64,000 nt of DNA from Gonocerus acuteangulatus (GCA_946811695.1 OX328124.1:31106148-31170147), one strand, 5' to 3'; shown: positions 13,014 through 25,630, counted from the stretch's first letter. Notes: generated from the letters alone by a model not told the origin. Program-made: numbers and translations.

Positions 13014-13507
13014 GTTTTTTCTTATTTCATTATTTAACGTGGAATATGTTTTTGTCGAAGAGGGCTACGCAAAATGGAACGAAAATGCGACAACAAAATA
13101 GCGCGCTCGCTTCCGCTTTCCTTCTTTATAAGGAGGAAATTACACTGAAGCGAGTAGGAAGTGGCAATGTAATGTTTGGTTTCCGCCTAGCATTTTATTT
13201 TCTTGGGCAATGCATAACGTCGTTGTACAAATAAACATTTACTATGTACAGGTTGCTCGGACATGGATATAACGCGATACACGCCTTGTGCGACAAGACA
13301 TTTGTATAATACAAGGACCATCAGGCCTTATTTGCGAGTCAAGTAACGCATAAATGGTGAGAATCATGGTATAAGCTTCGAGGACTTAAGCACACTTTAC
13401 ATTAATGATCAGCCAGTAAAAGTCCAAACAGACGAGAAGAACAAGCAGCAATCCTGTTGCTTAGTTGTAGTATTCCATTCAATGCTATATATTAATAGTT
13501 TCTCTTC

Positions 13508-13776
13508 ATGGGCGTATATAAGGGGGGGCTGAGGGGACTGCCCCCCGAAATTTTGATTTGATCGATAAAAATTTCATAAAACCCTTAAAAATAAATTAAA
13601 TACGATCATTTAGTTCATAAAACATATTCTATTTTCGGTGTAATAGCGTTTAAGTTGGCTAAAACTCTTCCAAGATCTAAATTGTTAGTATTCCAAACAC
13701 CGGAAATGGTCTCAGCCCCCCCCCCCCCCGAAATTTTCCCAGCCCCCTCCGAAATTATTTTCTATATACGCCTATG
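13508..13776. mobile_element. MITE-1 copy 1 (about 269 bp)
   Basis: The terminal inverted repeats are CATGGGCGTATATAAGG and its complement TATATACGCCTATG (one mismatch). It contains C-runs (CCCCCCGAAATTTT) near both ends. A second copy lies at 16433-16700 in the same orientation. It has no coding capacity, and the superfamily cannot be assigned without a master copy. Confidence 0.8.
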
Positions 13777-13779
13777 TTT

Positions 13780-14642
13780 CTCTTCCTACTCACACTAGAT
13801 ACAATCATTACATGTAAACATGTCATGATTATACAGAAAATGACTTTTTAGGAATTGGAACGTGTGTAAATTATATGAATTTATTACGGGGAATAAATGG
13901 AGTATCGATATTGGAATGCCAGTTCAATTACAGTATTTGTGGTTACATCACTCCTGAGTTCCAAACCACCGGGACAGTGTGATGTAAGCTCCTCTGCCGG
14001 AATTTTCGTGCCCCTAATATTTTGCAAGCTTAATGATGGACTACCGCGTCGCTTGGTGCAACGTCAGGAAATGTCAAATACCTTGGCATTTCATTATAGG
14101 CCTTTGCCCTGAATCTGTATTCTCCCACTGTACACTTCAGGTGTATTTTTGTAATTTATAATGATTTTTCTACGAAAATCTGAAGCTCGAAATGAGATGA
14201 TTTCAGCCTGCAGGTATTTGGGATATTTTTCGTTTCAAATGACATATTTTTTTAAATGAATTTATATCTATTTAAAACTTGTCGAAAATGTTTGATGGCT
14301 CTCCGTAGAAAACCATACTTTTAGTTTTTCTTTTCCCTTCGTTAAATTCTTCGTGTTAAAATATCTTTAAACCGTGAACATAGCAGTTTATGACCCAAAA
14401 CTTCACCCCAGGAGTACGACTTTTTTCGCCGGAATTTGCTAAAAACATTGTTTTTTGAACGGGTTCCACTCATAAACGAACAATGCATTTATTTGTCTTT
14501 AGATTAAGTATTTTTGTGCAGAATGTTTTCAAAATCAGAAGAAAAAAACATTTTGGGCTTAACAAATTTAGCAAATGCGTGTACTCGATGAGAGCTGCAA
14601 TCTAGGACTTCTGCCACATTGCAACATCTATAACTGTTTAAT

Positions 14643-14698
<56 letters not shown>

Positions 14699-15000
14699 CC
14701 GAAAAATTACATTGCTTTGACAGGTGTCCTTCTGGTTTACGAACTAGACATTTCGTTTTAGAAAGTATTTTTGCGGCATCTTTTATCAAAATTGTCTTAT
14801 TTTTGTAGTCGCACGAACAGCTAATGAGTAGATAAATTTAGATATACCCAAATTTGAACGATGTTGTTTTTTTTTTCGTGGCATATATATTTTGAGATGT
14901 CACCATTCTCGTTACCGCCTACGGAATGCCGGTCAATCATCAGATCGACTTCATGTGCGGGGGTTTTCTCTTTTAGCATGAGGTGGGTAGGACATCAATA
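13780..15000. other. Intergenic DNA with one TA microsatellite
   Basis: No gene recognised. (TA)n lies at about 14653-14697. Confidence 0.5.
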
Positions 15001-15004
15001 TGAG

Positions 15005-15216
15005 TTTTGTAAAAATCTATATTCATGACGTTTTGGCTACTCTTTGATAGCCTTCGTCAGCTAAAAAAAAAAAAAAAAAAAACAAAACAAAAACATAAGT
15101 GCTGATTTTAAAAAAAGGATAATTAATCATGCAATTCTGCATTTTTGTTTGTCTTCTAGCTGTCAAAGGCTACCAAATAGTAGCCGAAACGTCCTGAATA
15201 TAGATTTTTACAAAAG
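15005..15216. repeat. Inverted-repeat element with hammerhead-like cores in both arms
   Basis: Arms 15005-15062 and 15158-15216 are inverted homologues (TTTTGTAAAAATCTATATTC and complement) around a poly-A-rich centre. The minus strand of the left arm carries CTGACGA - GGCTA/TAGCC - AAAACGTC at 15027-15060. The right arm (plus) has a mutated CTGTCAA - GGCTAC/GTAGCC - GAAACGTC at 15160-15193. Confidence 0.65.
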
Positions 15217-15219
15217 TAG

Positions 15220-16300
15220 TACATATTGATGTTTTCCTAGCCGAATCCAAACTATTTTTATGACCTAGACGGCTAACTAACCACACCTCACTAAATTAAG
15301 AGTGTCGAGGAATTCTTCTTATCATAAGATTTCTGGAAATGCTCGAAGAACCAAAAGGCTTGACTGATAGTACATTCTAGCATCAAAAATTTGCAAATAA
15401 ACTTAAATGCCTTAAGCGTCCACGCGACACGAATTGGTCATTTTACTAGTTAAAGCATAATGAATAGTTTGAACCAAGTCCTGGCATACCTGTTGCTTCC
15501 TAAGCTCAGGAATAATATACCATATGATTATAAGTCCAGACGGAGGAGGGCGCGAGGATATAGGAGTGAAAGTGTTCTCCGAGAAAGCGACACGCGGAGA
15601 AATTCCCGCCAAGGCCGCTGCCCTCACATCCCCGCTCTTTCTACCAGAGCAGCTCATCCATAGAGGAGCCAGGATTTATAACAGTTAAATTAGATTATTT
15701 GAATAATGTGACGTCATATGACTTATACCAAACATTCCCTACATACTCTACAAAGGGAAAAAAGTTTGGTTTGTTTTTTCTGGTTTGTTTGGCAAGTAAC
15801 TTCAAGGTTATAATGCCCCGATTTGTTTTGTGTTGTCAATGTTTTGTTAACTCTCCTTATGTAAGAGTTTTGTGTTGTGAGTTTTGAAAGTTTTTCTCTA
15901 TTTTTCCCCTCATTATTTATTGATTAATTGTTTCTCACATTAAGTATTTGCAACAATCTAGTAATTTCAATCCAATCATGAATACACTAATATTTCTATA
16001 CTTTTTAGTTTTATTTTATTTTTATTTATTTTGTTTCTATTTTTTGCTTACATTTTTTTTATATACTATATGTATTTCTCCTTCATATATTTTTATATAT
16101 ATTATTTTTTTAAGAAAAACTATTATATTACTATTATTCTGCTGCCGTTACTGAACACTATGCTGATAAATGGTAAAATATGGATACTTTGCATCGATAA
16201 ACAAATCAAATATTTAATAAGCATACGGTTATGTTCCAAGCTGCTAATAATATAATCAATTTTATAATAACTTTTTATAATTCCTATTTTTAATTTAATC
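15220..16300. other. AT-rich intergenic DNA
   Basis: No recognisable gene. The frames at 15948-16255 are hydrophobic only because the DNA is T-rich. Confidence 0.5.
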
Positions 16301-16304
16301 TTAT

Positions 16305-16385
16305 CTAGTTTAAGGGTGGTAACCTATAGAGATCCCGTTCCAAAATTCTTAGTTAATAATCATGGACGTTAAAATTTAAATTTAT
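16305..16385 (+). repeat. SINE family C body/tail fragment
   Basis: AAGGGTGGTAACCTATAGA followed by CCAAAATTCTTAGTTAATAA and GACGTTAAAATTTAAATT, matching the 3' half of the 54.17-54.38-kb SINE. Confidence 0.65.
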
Positions 16386-16432
16386 CTAATTTTTAATATT
16401 TTGTATTTATAGCTTATCTTATCTGCTTTTGT

Positions 16433-16700
16433 CATGGGCGTATATAAGGGGGGCTGAGGGAGCTGCAGCCCTCCGAAATTTTGACTTGATTGGTAAAATG
16501 TGTTACAAACCACTTAAAAATAAATTAAATAAGATCACATAGTACATAAAAAATATTTTATTTTAGGTGTAATAGCGTTTTAGTTGTCTAAAACTATTCC
16601 AAGTTCTAGATTGTTAGTATTCCATACCCCGGAAATAGTCCCAGTCCCTCCCCCCGAAATTTTCTCAGCCCCCAAAAAATATTTCCTATATACGCCCATG
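16433..16700. mobile_element. MITE-1 copy 2 (268 bp)
   Basis: The ends are CATGGGCGTATATA and TATATACGCCCATG, a perfect 14-bp inverted match. The interior closely follows the copy at 13508-13776. Confidence 0.82.
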
Positions 16701-16751
16701 GTATTTGTACGTTTGTAGCTACATATTTTAAGGTTTTTTTTTGTTTTGTTT

Positions 16752-16920
16752 TTTATCGGCGTATCGACAAATTTAGGCCATTAGCGCCGACATCCAGGAT
16801 GCAGCGAGGAATTTTCTAACGAGTCATGAGATGAGAAAATTCCTGCCGCCGGTGGGGATCGAACCCACCATCTCCCACTTATGAATCTAAGGCGCTAGCC
16901 ACTAGACCACGGGAAACCCC
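16752..16920 (-). repeat. tRNA-derived SINE (family A)
   Basis: Near full length: head, B box (GGTTCGATCCCCACC on the minus strand), body and a GGCGCTAATGGCC tail, with the poly-A tail as plus-strand poly-T. Confidence 0.85.
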
Positions 16921-17604
16921 ATTTTTTCAGTTCTTCTTTTCACAACAACGTTAGAACTGTTGCGAGACATCTTGAATATATGTAATTTTTAAGATGGTAG
17001 TAAGAATTCAATCTTGAAAGTCTATCGAGAATCAGGCATTGGCTTTACGAGAATCGGTATCCGGGCTGGAAGAATGCCTAATTTTCTCCGTCTGAAGTCA
17101 TCGGAGACTGCAAGGTCTTTTGGAATCCTACATTTGTTGCATGTAAAGTCGTTTCTTAGGAATATTCTTGTATCTCATTCTTATTTCAACTACTTGTTTG
17201 AATGGCGCTTTTGTTCTTTCTGTGTTGATTCCGTGTCTGCTCCTACAACTTTCGTTATATGTGAACTCTACAACTAGTCAGGAATTGTTCAACCATTAGC
17301 TCCTGATTGAAGATTTCGCAGCTAGAGTTCATTAAGAATGTGGGCTAAAATATTAACCAATTCATATTCATGCCTACAAAAAAACGCAAATTGTGGCTTT
17401 AAGTTTGGTTTCTGTTATCGACTATTTTTTATTTTTTAAGGCTTCTCCGCATTCGTTTTCTACTTCAATGGTATTAGCTTTCTCTGTAAGTTCCATACCC
17501 AAGGAAGATGGAAACCCTAAAAGAACCTTTATTAGCTTTTCACTTACCACCACTTCGCCATAGTATAAGAGAAAAGGAGAAAAGGTCATAACTGTCCATG
17601 TTTG

Positions 17605-17608
17605 TTGG

Positions 17609-17661
<53 letters not shown>
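17605..17661. repeat. (TA)n microsatellite
   Basis: Uninterrupted TA dinucleotides. Confidence 0.9.
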
Positions 17662-17664
<3 letters not shown>

Positions 17665-17855
17665 TTGTAATGCCTCTTCTCCAGCAATGTTAACCGTAGT
17701 TTGTGTATCTTAATTTTGATCAATGTGGGACATGTGAAAAACGTTTTGAGACTCCGCGGAGGTTTTTAATGCTGGAAACAAAAAAATCTAGTTTACGCAC
17801 TTTTCTCATAAACTAATAATGATATTCATGATTGGCTTGATTGGTTTCGATTTTC

Positions 17856-17957
<102 letters not shown>

Positions 17958-17959
17958 TT

Positions 17960-18119
17960 AACGGTTTATCAAGGGTTCAGCTATTCACGCCGGGCTATCT
18001 ACAGGTTGTCACCCTTTTAAATTGCCAACAGCACATGGTCGGTCAACCATTCAGGTACTGGCCACGCCCGACGTTGATTAACGGGAACCGGTGCATTCAA
18101 CGTGGCTATAGCCGTTGGC
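17960..18119 (-). repeat. 5S rRNA-derived SINE (family B), inverted
   Basis: The minus strand starts GCCAACGGCTATAGCCACGT, then CACCGGTTCCCGTT, GTCGGGCGTGGCCAGTACCT and ATGTGCTGTTGGCA, the order and spacing of animal 5S rRNA. A GGGTGACAACCTGTAGATAG body and a GGCG-rich tail follow. Part of the 5S centre (ATCACCGAAGTTAAGC) is deleted. Confidence 0.88.
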
Positions 18120-18164
18120 TCATTGACATATCTACTATATATTTGTCAAATACCACGCATTAAC

Positions 18165-18490
18165 TGACCTATCATCGCCCAGCCTAAACCACTTGACAGA
18201 AAAATTTTGCATGGAGACTCCCCTTAGAACATAAACACTCGCTAAGAAAGGATTTTTTGATATTCGAATTTTTAAGTATTTTTAAAAGGGTTTGAATTTT
18301 TATTTGGTTGAGAGCAGTCAAGCCAAGGCAGGAAGCGTTGCTAAGACAACAGGTCGGCTGTTAGCGTACTGTATATATTTCACAATATTATTTCTATTTG
18401 AGGTTCATTTCAACTACGATGGCAGACCATGAATTACTAGAAATAAACTGTGATTTTGTCCCTCATAGAGTTTACCCTGTACCTGGTGAT
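18165..18490 (+). repeat. Dispersed LINE-like 3' repeat
   Basis: It shares about 290 bp with 60785-61075 in inverted orientation: GACAGAAAAATTTTGCATGG, CTAAGAAAGGATTTTTTGAT, then GAATTTTTAAGTATTTTTAA and CTAGAAATAAACTG. In the 61-kb copy the next sequence is the GTATTTGACAAATATATAGT end. No coding potential. Confidence 0.65.
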
Positions 18491-18499
18491 GGTCTATCC

Positions 18500-19370
18500 G
18501 AGGTATTGATATCCCGAACCCTTAAACACCTGTTAGTGGTAACTTATAGGTAACGAGTTATCTCTAGGTTATCTGCTTCTTGACACTAATCCGGAGCGCC
18601 CCAATGTCCAGAAACATTATAATTTGATTACTTATAAATTGATTAATAACTTATAGCATGACGGGACCGTGCTATAATAAACTGCATATGTTCTTGTATG
18701 AGCTAGTCGCTCATAAAAGAAGAACCATTGGCGCTACCTTTTCGTACAAATTTCGGCTTAAAAAATGAACTAGTTTTTCATTTCGTTTGGTTTTGGGGCA
18801 AATTTTATCAAAATCGTACAAATTTGAACATTGCTGTTTTTCGTGACCTTTGGGTTATAAAACGTCGACATTTTTCGTTATCATTTCCGGATTGCGACAT
18901 CAGGCCGACGCCATGAAATAGTTTCCCTCTCTATAGAAATGAAATCGCTAAATAATAGCCACACTCGATAAGCCCACCAGCTGAATGGGATATTGCGCCA
19001 CTGAGTGTTTAATTGCACATGATCGGGATGGGCAGACTGAGAAGCTTTCTTGACTGATTAATGCCGAGAAGGGAGTGGTTTGTTAGGAAGTGGGGATATC
19101 AGAAAGGGTAAGTGAGGCGGATCCATGGAGAGAGTTGCTGAGTATCCGGGTCACCAGGTCTGTCGCTGCATACCTATCCCTTACACCTGTCTCAAGTTGA
19201 GGAAGTCTTTAGCAAATAAATACGCTCTTCTTCTATATACAATGGAGGTTGGTATAACAATATCTTCAGTTGGAAATGTAGTTTATTCTTATTGTTTATT
19301 TATTGTAGTTAGAAAACGCAATATACAAAACTCCTGAAATTCGTTCCTTCTGGAAATTTCTTTCTATATA
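18500..19370. other. Intergenic DNA
   Basis: No recognised gene. The frame at 18728 (a Phe-rich stretch) has no identified family. Confidence 0.4.
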
Positions 19371-19374
19371 AAAC

Positions 19375-20310
19375 TAGCTGCTACCCCGCAGCGCAGCTAC
19401 ACCTGTTTTCTGCATCTAGAAAAGCAAAATTAAATTAGAACCCAGATAAGTTATATTAAAATCTAAGAACGCAAATCTGTTATTATTTGTGGGTTCATAG
19501 TTACGTACCCGTGACCTCTGAACTGTGAGTCCTAGACGATTTTCACCCAGCCTATGACTCTCCCCGAATCAAGATCTACATGTGTGCGAAGTTTAATCAA
19601 AATCGGTCGAACTGTCTGGATTTGTATAGGGAACAAACATACAGACAGACAGACAGCTGGTAGACGTTTTTGACATAGCCTATGACAGTCACCGTATCAA
19701 GACCTACCTGCGTTCCACGTTTGGTCCAAATCGTCCAAACGGTGTGGATTTGTATAACGAACAATCATACAGACAGACAGCTGGTAGACGTTTTTGACCT
19801 AGCCTATGACTCTCCCCGAATCAAGACCTACATGTGTGCCAAGTTTGATTAAAATCGGCTAAACGGTGTGGATTTGTATAACGAACAATCATACAGACAG
19901 ACAGCTGGTAGACGTTTTTGACCTAGCCTATGACTCTCCCCGAATCAAGACCTACATGTGTGCCAAGTTTGATCAAAATCGGACGACCGGTGTGGATTTT
20001 TATAAGGAACAAACATACAGACAGACAGCTGGTAGACGTTTTTGACCTAGCCTATGACTCTCCCCGAATCAAGACCTACATGTGTGCCAAGTTTGATCAA
20101 AATCGGACGACCGGTGTGGATTTTTATAAGGAACAAACATACAGACAGACAGCTGGCAGACGTTTTTGACCTAGCCGACGAGACTTCCCTGACCAATACC
20201 TACCAGTGTTCCAAGTTTAATCAAAATCGGTCAAACGGTGTGGATTTGTATAAGGAATAAACAGACAGATAAACAGACAGACACGTGATTTTTATATATA
20301 TAGATAGAAG
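19375..20310 (+). repeat. 124-bp minisatellite inside a LINE-like 3' end
   Basis: Six to seven copies with exact 124-bp spacing: the AGCCTATGAC block starts at 19549, 19677, 19801, 19925 and 20049, with a variant at 20173 (the first step is 128 because of one extra GACA). Each unit has CCAAGTTTGATCAAAATCGG and ends with (ACAG)n. The flanks (CTAGCTGCTACCCCGCAGCG upstream, GATTTTTATATATATAGATA downstream) are those of a dispersed insect retroelement end. Open frames here arise because 124-bp units shift frame. Confidence 0.9.
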
Positions 20311-20319
20311 ATAGATAAG

Positions 20320-21045
20320 GAGAAGGACATTTAACATATCTTACCTATGACGCAGAAAAGGTGAAAGGTAAGAGCATTAAATCTGTTCCGCCAACCAAAA
20401 ATGTGTTTCGTCTTCTACTGAACGTTAATATGTAAATAAATATACGAAGTGTAGGTCTTGAAAAGTAGCACTTCTTTTTGTATATTGACAAACATTACAA
20501 TTTTTAGAAGTGGATTTAATACTAGACCATTAATTATATGTTAAACAAGAATATATTATAGGATTAACTTAAGTGATTTATTCAAATAATGTTTAGGTTG
20601 TAACGGCCCCTGAGAAGGTACGAAATATGAATGACAATAATAAAATAAAGCAGTACCAAAATAGGAAAGTGAAACTACTTAATTGGGACTGAAATACTAC
20701 GTATTGAAAAATTAAATAAATCTATACACATAATAAAACTGTAACGGATCGCTGTCTGTACATGGAAGATATCTGGGGAAAAATACTATTGGGGGCCTTT
20801 ATCAACGCAATAGTACCCAAAACAATGATTTTTAGAGTTGTCTGTGCACGCTAATCCCTGAAACGGATTATCCGATTTAGATGCGGTTTTTTCTAATATA
20901 TTTTGGTGAGCTTCACTTAACATTTAGTGTTTGTTTCATGTCAATTCGGTTAATAAATAAAAAGTTATGGAAAGAATCACATAGAACATTTGATGAACTA
21001 TCGCTAACACGATACACACCAGAGTTTTTGTTTTTTCGTCAATAT
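20320..21045. other. Intergenic DNA
   Basis: AT-rich, no gene seen. Confidence 0.5.
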
Positions 21046-21049
21046 GGAT

Positions 21050-21235
21050 AGAAAAATCAGTCCATCTGGAGGAGGGCTTACTCCGGACCCAAAGTAGTTA
21101 TTTGCCCATACAGGCAGCAATTTTTGTTGCATTGAAACGAAACTCGGTTTTCGTTGTGTTCATCGTAATAGAAAAATTTGTTGTAAAATTAAACTAAATC
21201 GATCCATCCGGAGGGGGGTCTTCTTCTGCCATGCG
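21050..21235 (+). repeat. Single unit of the G-run repeat family
   Basis: CTTACTCCGGACCCAAAGTA, CATTGAAACGAAACTCGG and CTAAATCGATCCATCCGGAG match the tandem array at 9.6-10.0 kb. Confidence 0.6.
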
Positions 21236-21566
21236 TTTATGTGTGCTTCTCTTGATGTTTTGGTTTGTTAATGTCCCCGAAAAAGAGAGAGTCTGAAAGT
21301 CTGAAGCTTAGCACGTCTTCAGCTGGAAGCCAGAGGCCAAGAAGATAATAGCATCATTACCAATATTGAGAAGGTATTGTCCGAAAGATGGGGGAAAGCA
21401 ACAATATCGGCGCAGTAATTTCCGAGGAAGAGTCTTGATGGGCAGCCCATTAAGGATAATACTCAACAGATTATTGGCTATACCAAAATATTATGGTAGA
21501 TTTTTATCTAGAAAGAAATCATTCCCTTTAGTTTTCTCGCAGAATTGAATTTTAATTTGTTTTAGC

Positions 21567-21779
21567 TTGTCTGTTTATTATAAATTAGGGCATCATAACT
21601 GGAAAACAGAGATCAAAAGTTGGAAGGTAATCGGCCATCTCTTTGGTGCAAGAGGTTCGATGCCTTCATTTACCCAAAATGTTTTGAAAAGATTGAACAT
21701 TAAATGCGACTTTGAATCACTGGCTCGTTCAATAATAAAGGATTGTCAATCTCCATTTGTACGCCTGAAGAAAGAATAA
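21567..21779 (+). pseudogene. Possible retroelement ORF end (WKVIGHLFGARGS motif)
   Basis: A 70-codon frame with SWKVIGHLFGARGSMPSFTQ, then LARSIIKDC. V-[IV]-x-[LI]-[LVI]-[FIV]-G-A-[RL]-G-[ST] is a conserved segment just before the C-terminus of ORF2-like proteins with a downstream endonuclease-like domain, so this looks like the last part of such an ORF. No upstream continuation in frame. Assignment is from memory of the motif and is tentative. Confidence 0.35.
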
Positions 21780-22382
21780 AAAACACATAAATACTAAAAA
21801 GAAAAATTCAGAATTCCATTAAGAAAAGCAAATGGATACTATAAAATAAATGACATATAGCCAACTGATAGCTTATATATAGACCGGAAGCTTATCATTC
21901 CAAGGAGAATAAAGTGTATAAAAAAAAAAAAAAATAAAATAAAAAAAAATAAAAAAAAACACAATAGAGGATTTTCCTTGAAATAATAAGAAAGCTGTCA
22001 CCAAGTATGATCAGCTATCCGTTGGACATGACTGTTTCATTCACACTTTATTTATTTCCATTTTGAATCTGCTAATTGCTATAATACTTTAACAATTTCA
22101 CAGCAAATGACAACATAAATTTGATATAATTCTTGAGTTAACTTAATATATTATTTACATATTTGATATTATACTCATATACTATTTATAATGCAATAAA
22201 ATACTGGTTAATATTATCTTAAATGCATCAGTATTATGTGATTATGTTTATTAATCTGCGCTTCCAAATACAAAACATTACAAAAAAAAAAGAAGTAAAA
22301 TATGCAAAAATTGCTTATATTGTGATTCTACTCATTGCCACAAAGAAAGTTAAACTTCATAAAGATTGATTCAATGAATATA

Positions 22383-23394
22383 CTGGGTGATTCAGGTTTA
22401 AGTATCCGAACTCCAGGAGGTGTTGCGAAAAATAATTTCCACCAAAAATGTTCATTTGAAGTAAAGTCCGATTCCGAAGGGAAAAGACGTTATGTACAAT
22501 TTTCTGTTAGTAGACATATTTTTATTGAATAAGAAAGGATTGCTTAAAAACTGTTTAAGATAATTATATTCTAATTATGCCACCATAAAATAGACTACAT
22601 TTCCTTTATGAAAATAGTGAAACAATCTTTCATCAATGATTTTAGTGAATTAAATCACTGTTTTCTAAAAGGAAATGTTGTATATTTTATGATGGCCTAA
22701 ATAGAATTTCATTATCTTGAACTGTTTTTAAGCAATCCCTTCTTATTCAATAAAAAAATATGTCTACGTTAAAAACCAGAAAATTGAACATAACTGCTTT
22801 TCCCTTCGGAATCGGACCATACTTCAAATGAACTTTCTTGTTGGAAATTATGTCTAGAAACATCTCCTGTTGTTCGGCTACTTTTTTTTTTTTTTTTTTT
22901 TTTAATAATTACAGCAATATGATATACATATTTCCAGTAATATTGCTGTTTTTGTTTACAATGGCTTTGTGAGGCATGATTTGGGAATATGTACAACTAC
23001 TTAACTCACTCGAATAATACATTTTAAAAGAAAATTAAAACAACTGTAAAAATTTAAAAGAAAATATAACACATTTTCTGCACAGCAGATGTTAAACAAA
23101 ATTGTCTCTAGGGCACCTCCGCTTCAGTCTTCTTTCAGGATTTTGGAAGGAGGATAGAGAATTTATCAAAGGATTTGGATGGCCAGGGAGATTAGAATGG
23201 AACTTCTAATAGACTGATTTGGCCAGGGTTTGGATAAAGCGGATATTGAAGTCAATATGCAGGGTTATGTTCGAGACGTAGGAGAAGCACTGGATATTTT
23301 TCGAAGGATTTTGGATAGCATTGTTTGTATTCTGTAGGAATTTGAAGGTTTAGTGGAACCCCAGATTTCGGCTACTTAAACCTGAATCACCCTG
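22383..23394. mobile_element. ~1.0-kb terminal-inverted-repeat element with internal palindrome
   Basis: The two ends match as inverted repeats: GGGTGATTCAGGTTTAAGTA on the left, and the same sequence on the complement at about 23373-23392. Inside, about 22430-22640 and 22650-22860 are inverted homologues (TCCGATTCCGAAGGGAAAAG against CTTTTCCCTTCGGAATCGGA, and AAGGATTGCTTAAAAACTG against its complement). No transposase is visible, so it is a non-autonomous element or two nested copies. The superfamily is unknown. Confidence 0.7.
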
Positions 23395-23399
23395 TGTAG

Positions 23400-24292
23400 A
23401 ACCGATTCCATTCATCAAAACTATTAATATTTAACATATTTTGAATAGCCGGAAGGAGTATGAACGACTGAACTAGAGAACATAAAAAGATAAATAACAG
23501 GATCTCAACATTCGGAGACTCAAAGCGTGGCAGTCTCTGAATGTTGATATCTTCAAACGGTCGTCGTTAAGTAACTGTTTCAAGCTCATAAAATTATCAT
23601 ATAATGACTCTACCGGAAGTAGAGACGATAGGAATTGCCCGCAAAGCGAGTACATGCCAAATATTGCATTTCCATACAATCAAACCTCAACCACTTGGAG
23701 AGAACTCAACCCACGATCCGTGCCACGCCCACCTCGGAGGTTTCTCAGATTACAATACTTAAAGTATGGACACGCTAATTCGGTGACTAATCCATCCTTG
23801 TAAGGGTTAGGGAGAGAGTCGGGATAAAAGGGGTGAGAAAGCTGGTACGTGATAACACGTATGTCCGGTCGGTAAGTGACTACCGAAATATTACAACTTG
23901 TCACGTAAATACTGGTCACCCTTCCATGAGGGAATGGATAAAAAAAAAAAAAAACTTCTCACAGAGAACAAAACAATTCTGGCAAATGTTCGAATGAGGG
24001 GAGGGAATAACTCAATTATAGTTATCTGATAAGATTGACGAGGAAACTACATGAAAAATATAACTCACGTACTTGGCGGTCGTAACTCAATTCTCATCTC
24101 ATTAGATATTAGTAGGGACCGGATTTTTAGGATAAAATAGGCATCCGAGTAGGTTTTTGGAACAGGCATAATAGGTATCTTTAGGTTTTTATTTAAAAAT
24201 AGTTTTTTTTAGATGATAAATAATGTTTTAATAGGGTCAACTTATTATAATTAATCATTAATATTTATGATTAATTGATGATTGTTAAATTA

Positions 24293-24357
<65 letters not shown>

Positions 24358-25140
24358 CATTAATTATGATAAAGATATATATATATCTTATAGTGACATA
24401 AAAGTAAACAACATAAGTATAACATTATTTTATAGACTTGTATATTGAGAAGGGGATAAATATGAGGAAATAAAAATAAAACGGAAATATGAGTTATATT
24501 TAAAAAAAAAAGAAAAAAAAAAAGAATAATTACTTCAAATATTCAACAAAATATTTATTTAAAAAACAAAGTTAAAAAAAAAAAGAAAAAGAAATTAGTT
24601 CCAACTTCTCAAGAACATCAGGAAGAATTTCACTGCCTATAGAAAAATACTTAAACAAATAAAAAAATTCTCAACCCGAATTTGCTATTTTAAAGGTTAA
24701 GTCCTTAAGGTCATTCCATCGTTATTTAGATGATGTTAGGTGATATCATCCTGAAAAGGGCTTTTTAGGTTCTAACAAATTTGTATGAATAAGAAGATGC
24801 GATCATATAAATAGCCGATCATTATCATGTTTAGGAGAAAGGAAAAAACTCCGACTTGCAGGAACTGCATCATCTTAGCGTGGCTCCGTTCTTATCCCTA
24901 AAGTCATTTGGAAAGGTTGAATTAGAAACAGTTATAATTTTGGTTAGACCATTCATGAAATAACTTATGAACCGAAATAGGTCACGGTTGTATGGTTACA
25001 TACCTGACAGAAAAATTACTCTCAAATCTTGCTTTTCTGAGAGATTTTGATCCGTATTTGTTTACTAAAACATGTTAAAATGAATTTATACATATAATAT
25101 AAAGATTAATACGAAATTAGCTAGACATTTGGGAAAATCA
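23400..25140. other. Intergenic DNA with microsatellites
   Basis: (TA)n at about 24296-24352. A dispersed repeat lies at about 24.85-24.95 kb (CTTGCAGGAACTGCATCATC...TTAGCG), with further copies at about 34.77-34.86 and 58.94-58.99 kb. No gene. Confidence 0.5.
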
Positions 25141-25317
25141 TTTTTTTTTTTTTTCAATGACGCACCGACATCTGGGCATTAGCGCTGACTTCCATGGCGC
25201 AGCTGTGAATTTTCCAACGGGCACTGACATGTGATAAATTTCTACTGCCGGTGGGGCTCGAACCCATCTCCCGCATGAGAATCCAAGGCGTTAAGCCACT
25301 AGACTGCGGGGAGACTC
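25141..25317 (-). repeat. tRNA-derived SINE (family A), diverged
   Basis: Head, B-box region (GGGTTCGAGCCCCACC on the minus strand with a small deletion), body and tail in family order, with poly-T at 25141-25154. Confidence 0.8.
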
Positions 25318-25519
25318 TTGGGAAACTAATATTGATTCTAAACATTTTAAATCACACCAGGAATAAGGATTATATTGAAAAACACTAAGATAACACAGTT
25401 CCTACGAGTCGAACATTGGCTAAGTTCCTTCCTTTGGTAGTAATTGTGAGTGGGCAATCCTAACCATAAATAAGACTTGTAAAGCCTGCAGTGTTCATGG
25501 AACAATGTAGTTTAAGTAT

Positions 25520-25630
25520 CTTGTTAGAAATAGTTTAAGTATCTTATTAGGAATAGTTTAAGTATCTTATCAGGAATAGTTTAAGTATCTTATTAGGAAT
25601 AGTTTAAGTGTCTTATCAGGAATAGTTTTG
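25520..25630 (+). repeat. Short tandem repeat (about 28 bp, 5 copies)
   Basis: AGTTTAAGTATCTTATTAGG-type units repeat about five times between 25508 and 25625 with minor changes. Confidence 0.7.

Noticed and set aside
19930..20260. Repeated MTLPESRPTCVPSLIKIGRP frames
   Set aside because: Translation of the 124-bp minisatellite; 124 is not a multiple of three, so no continuous repeat protein exists.
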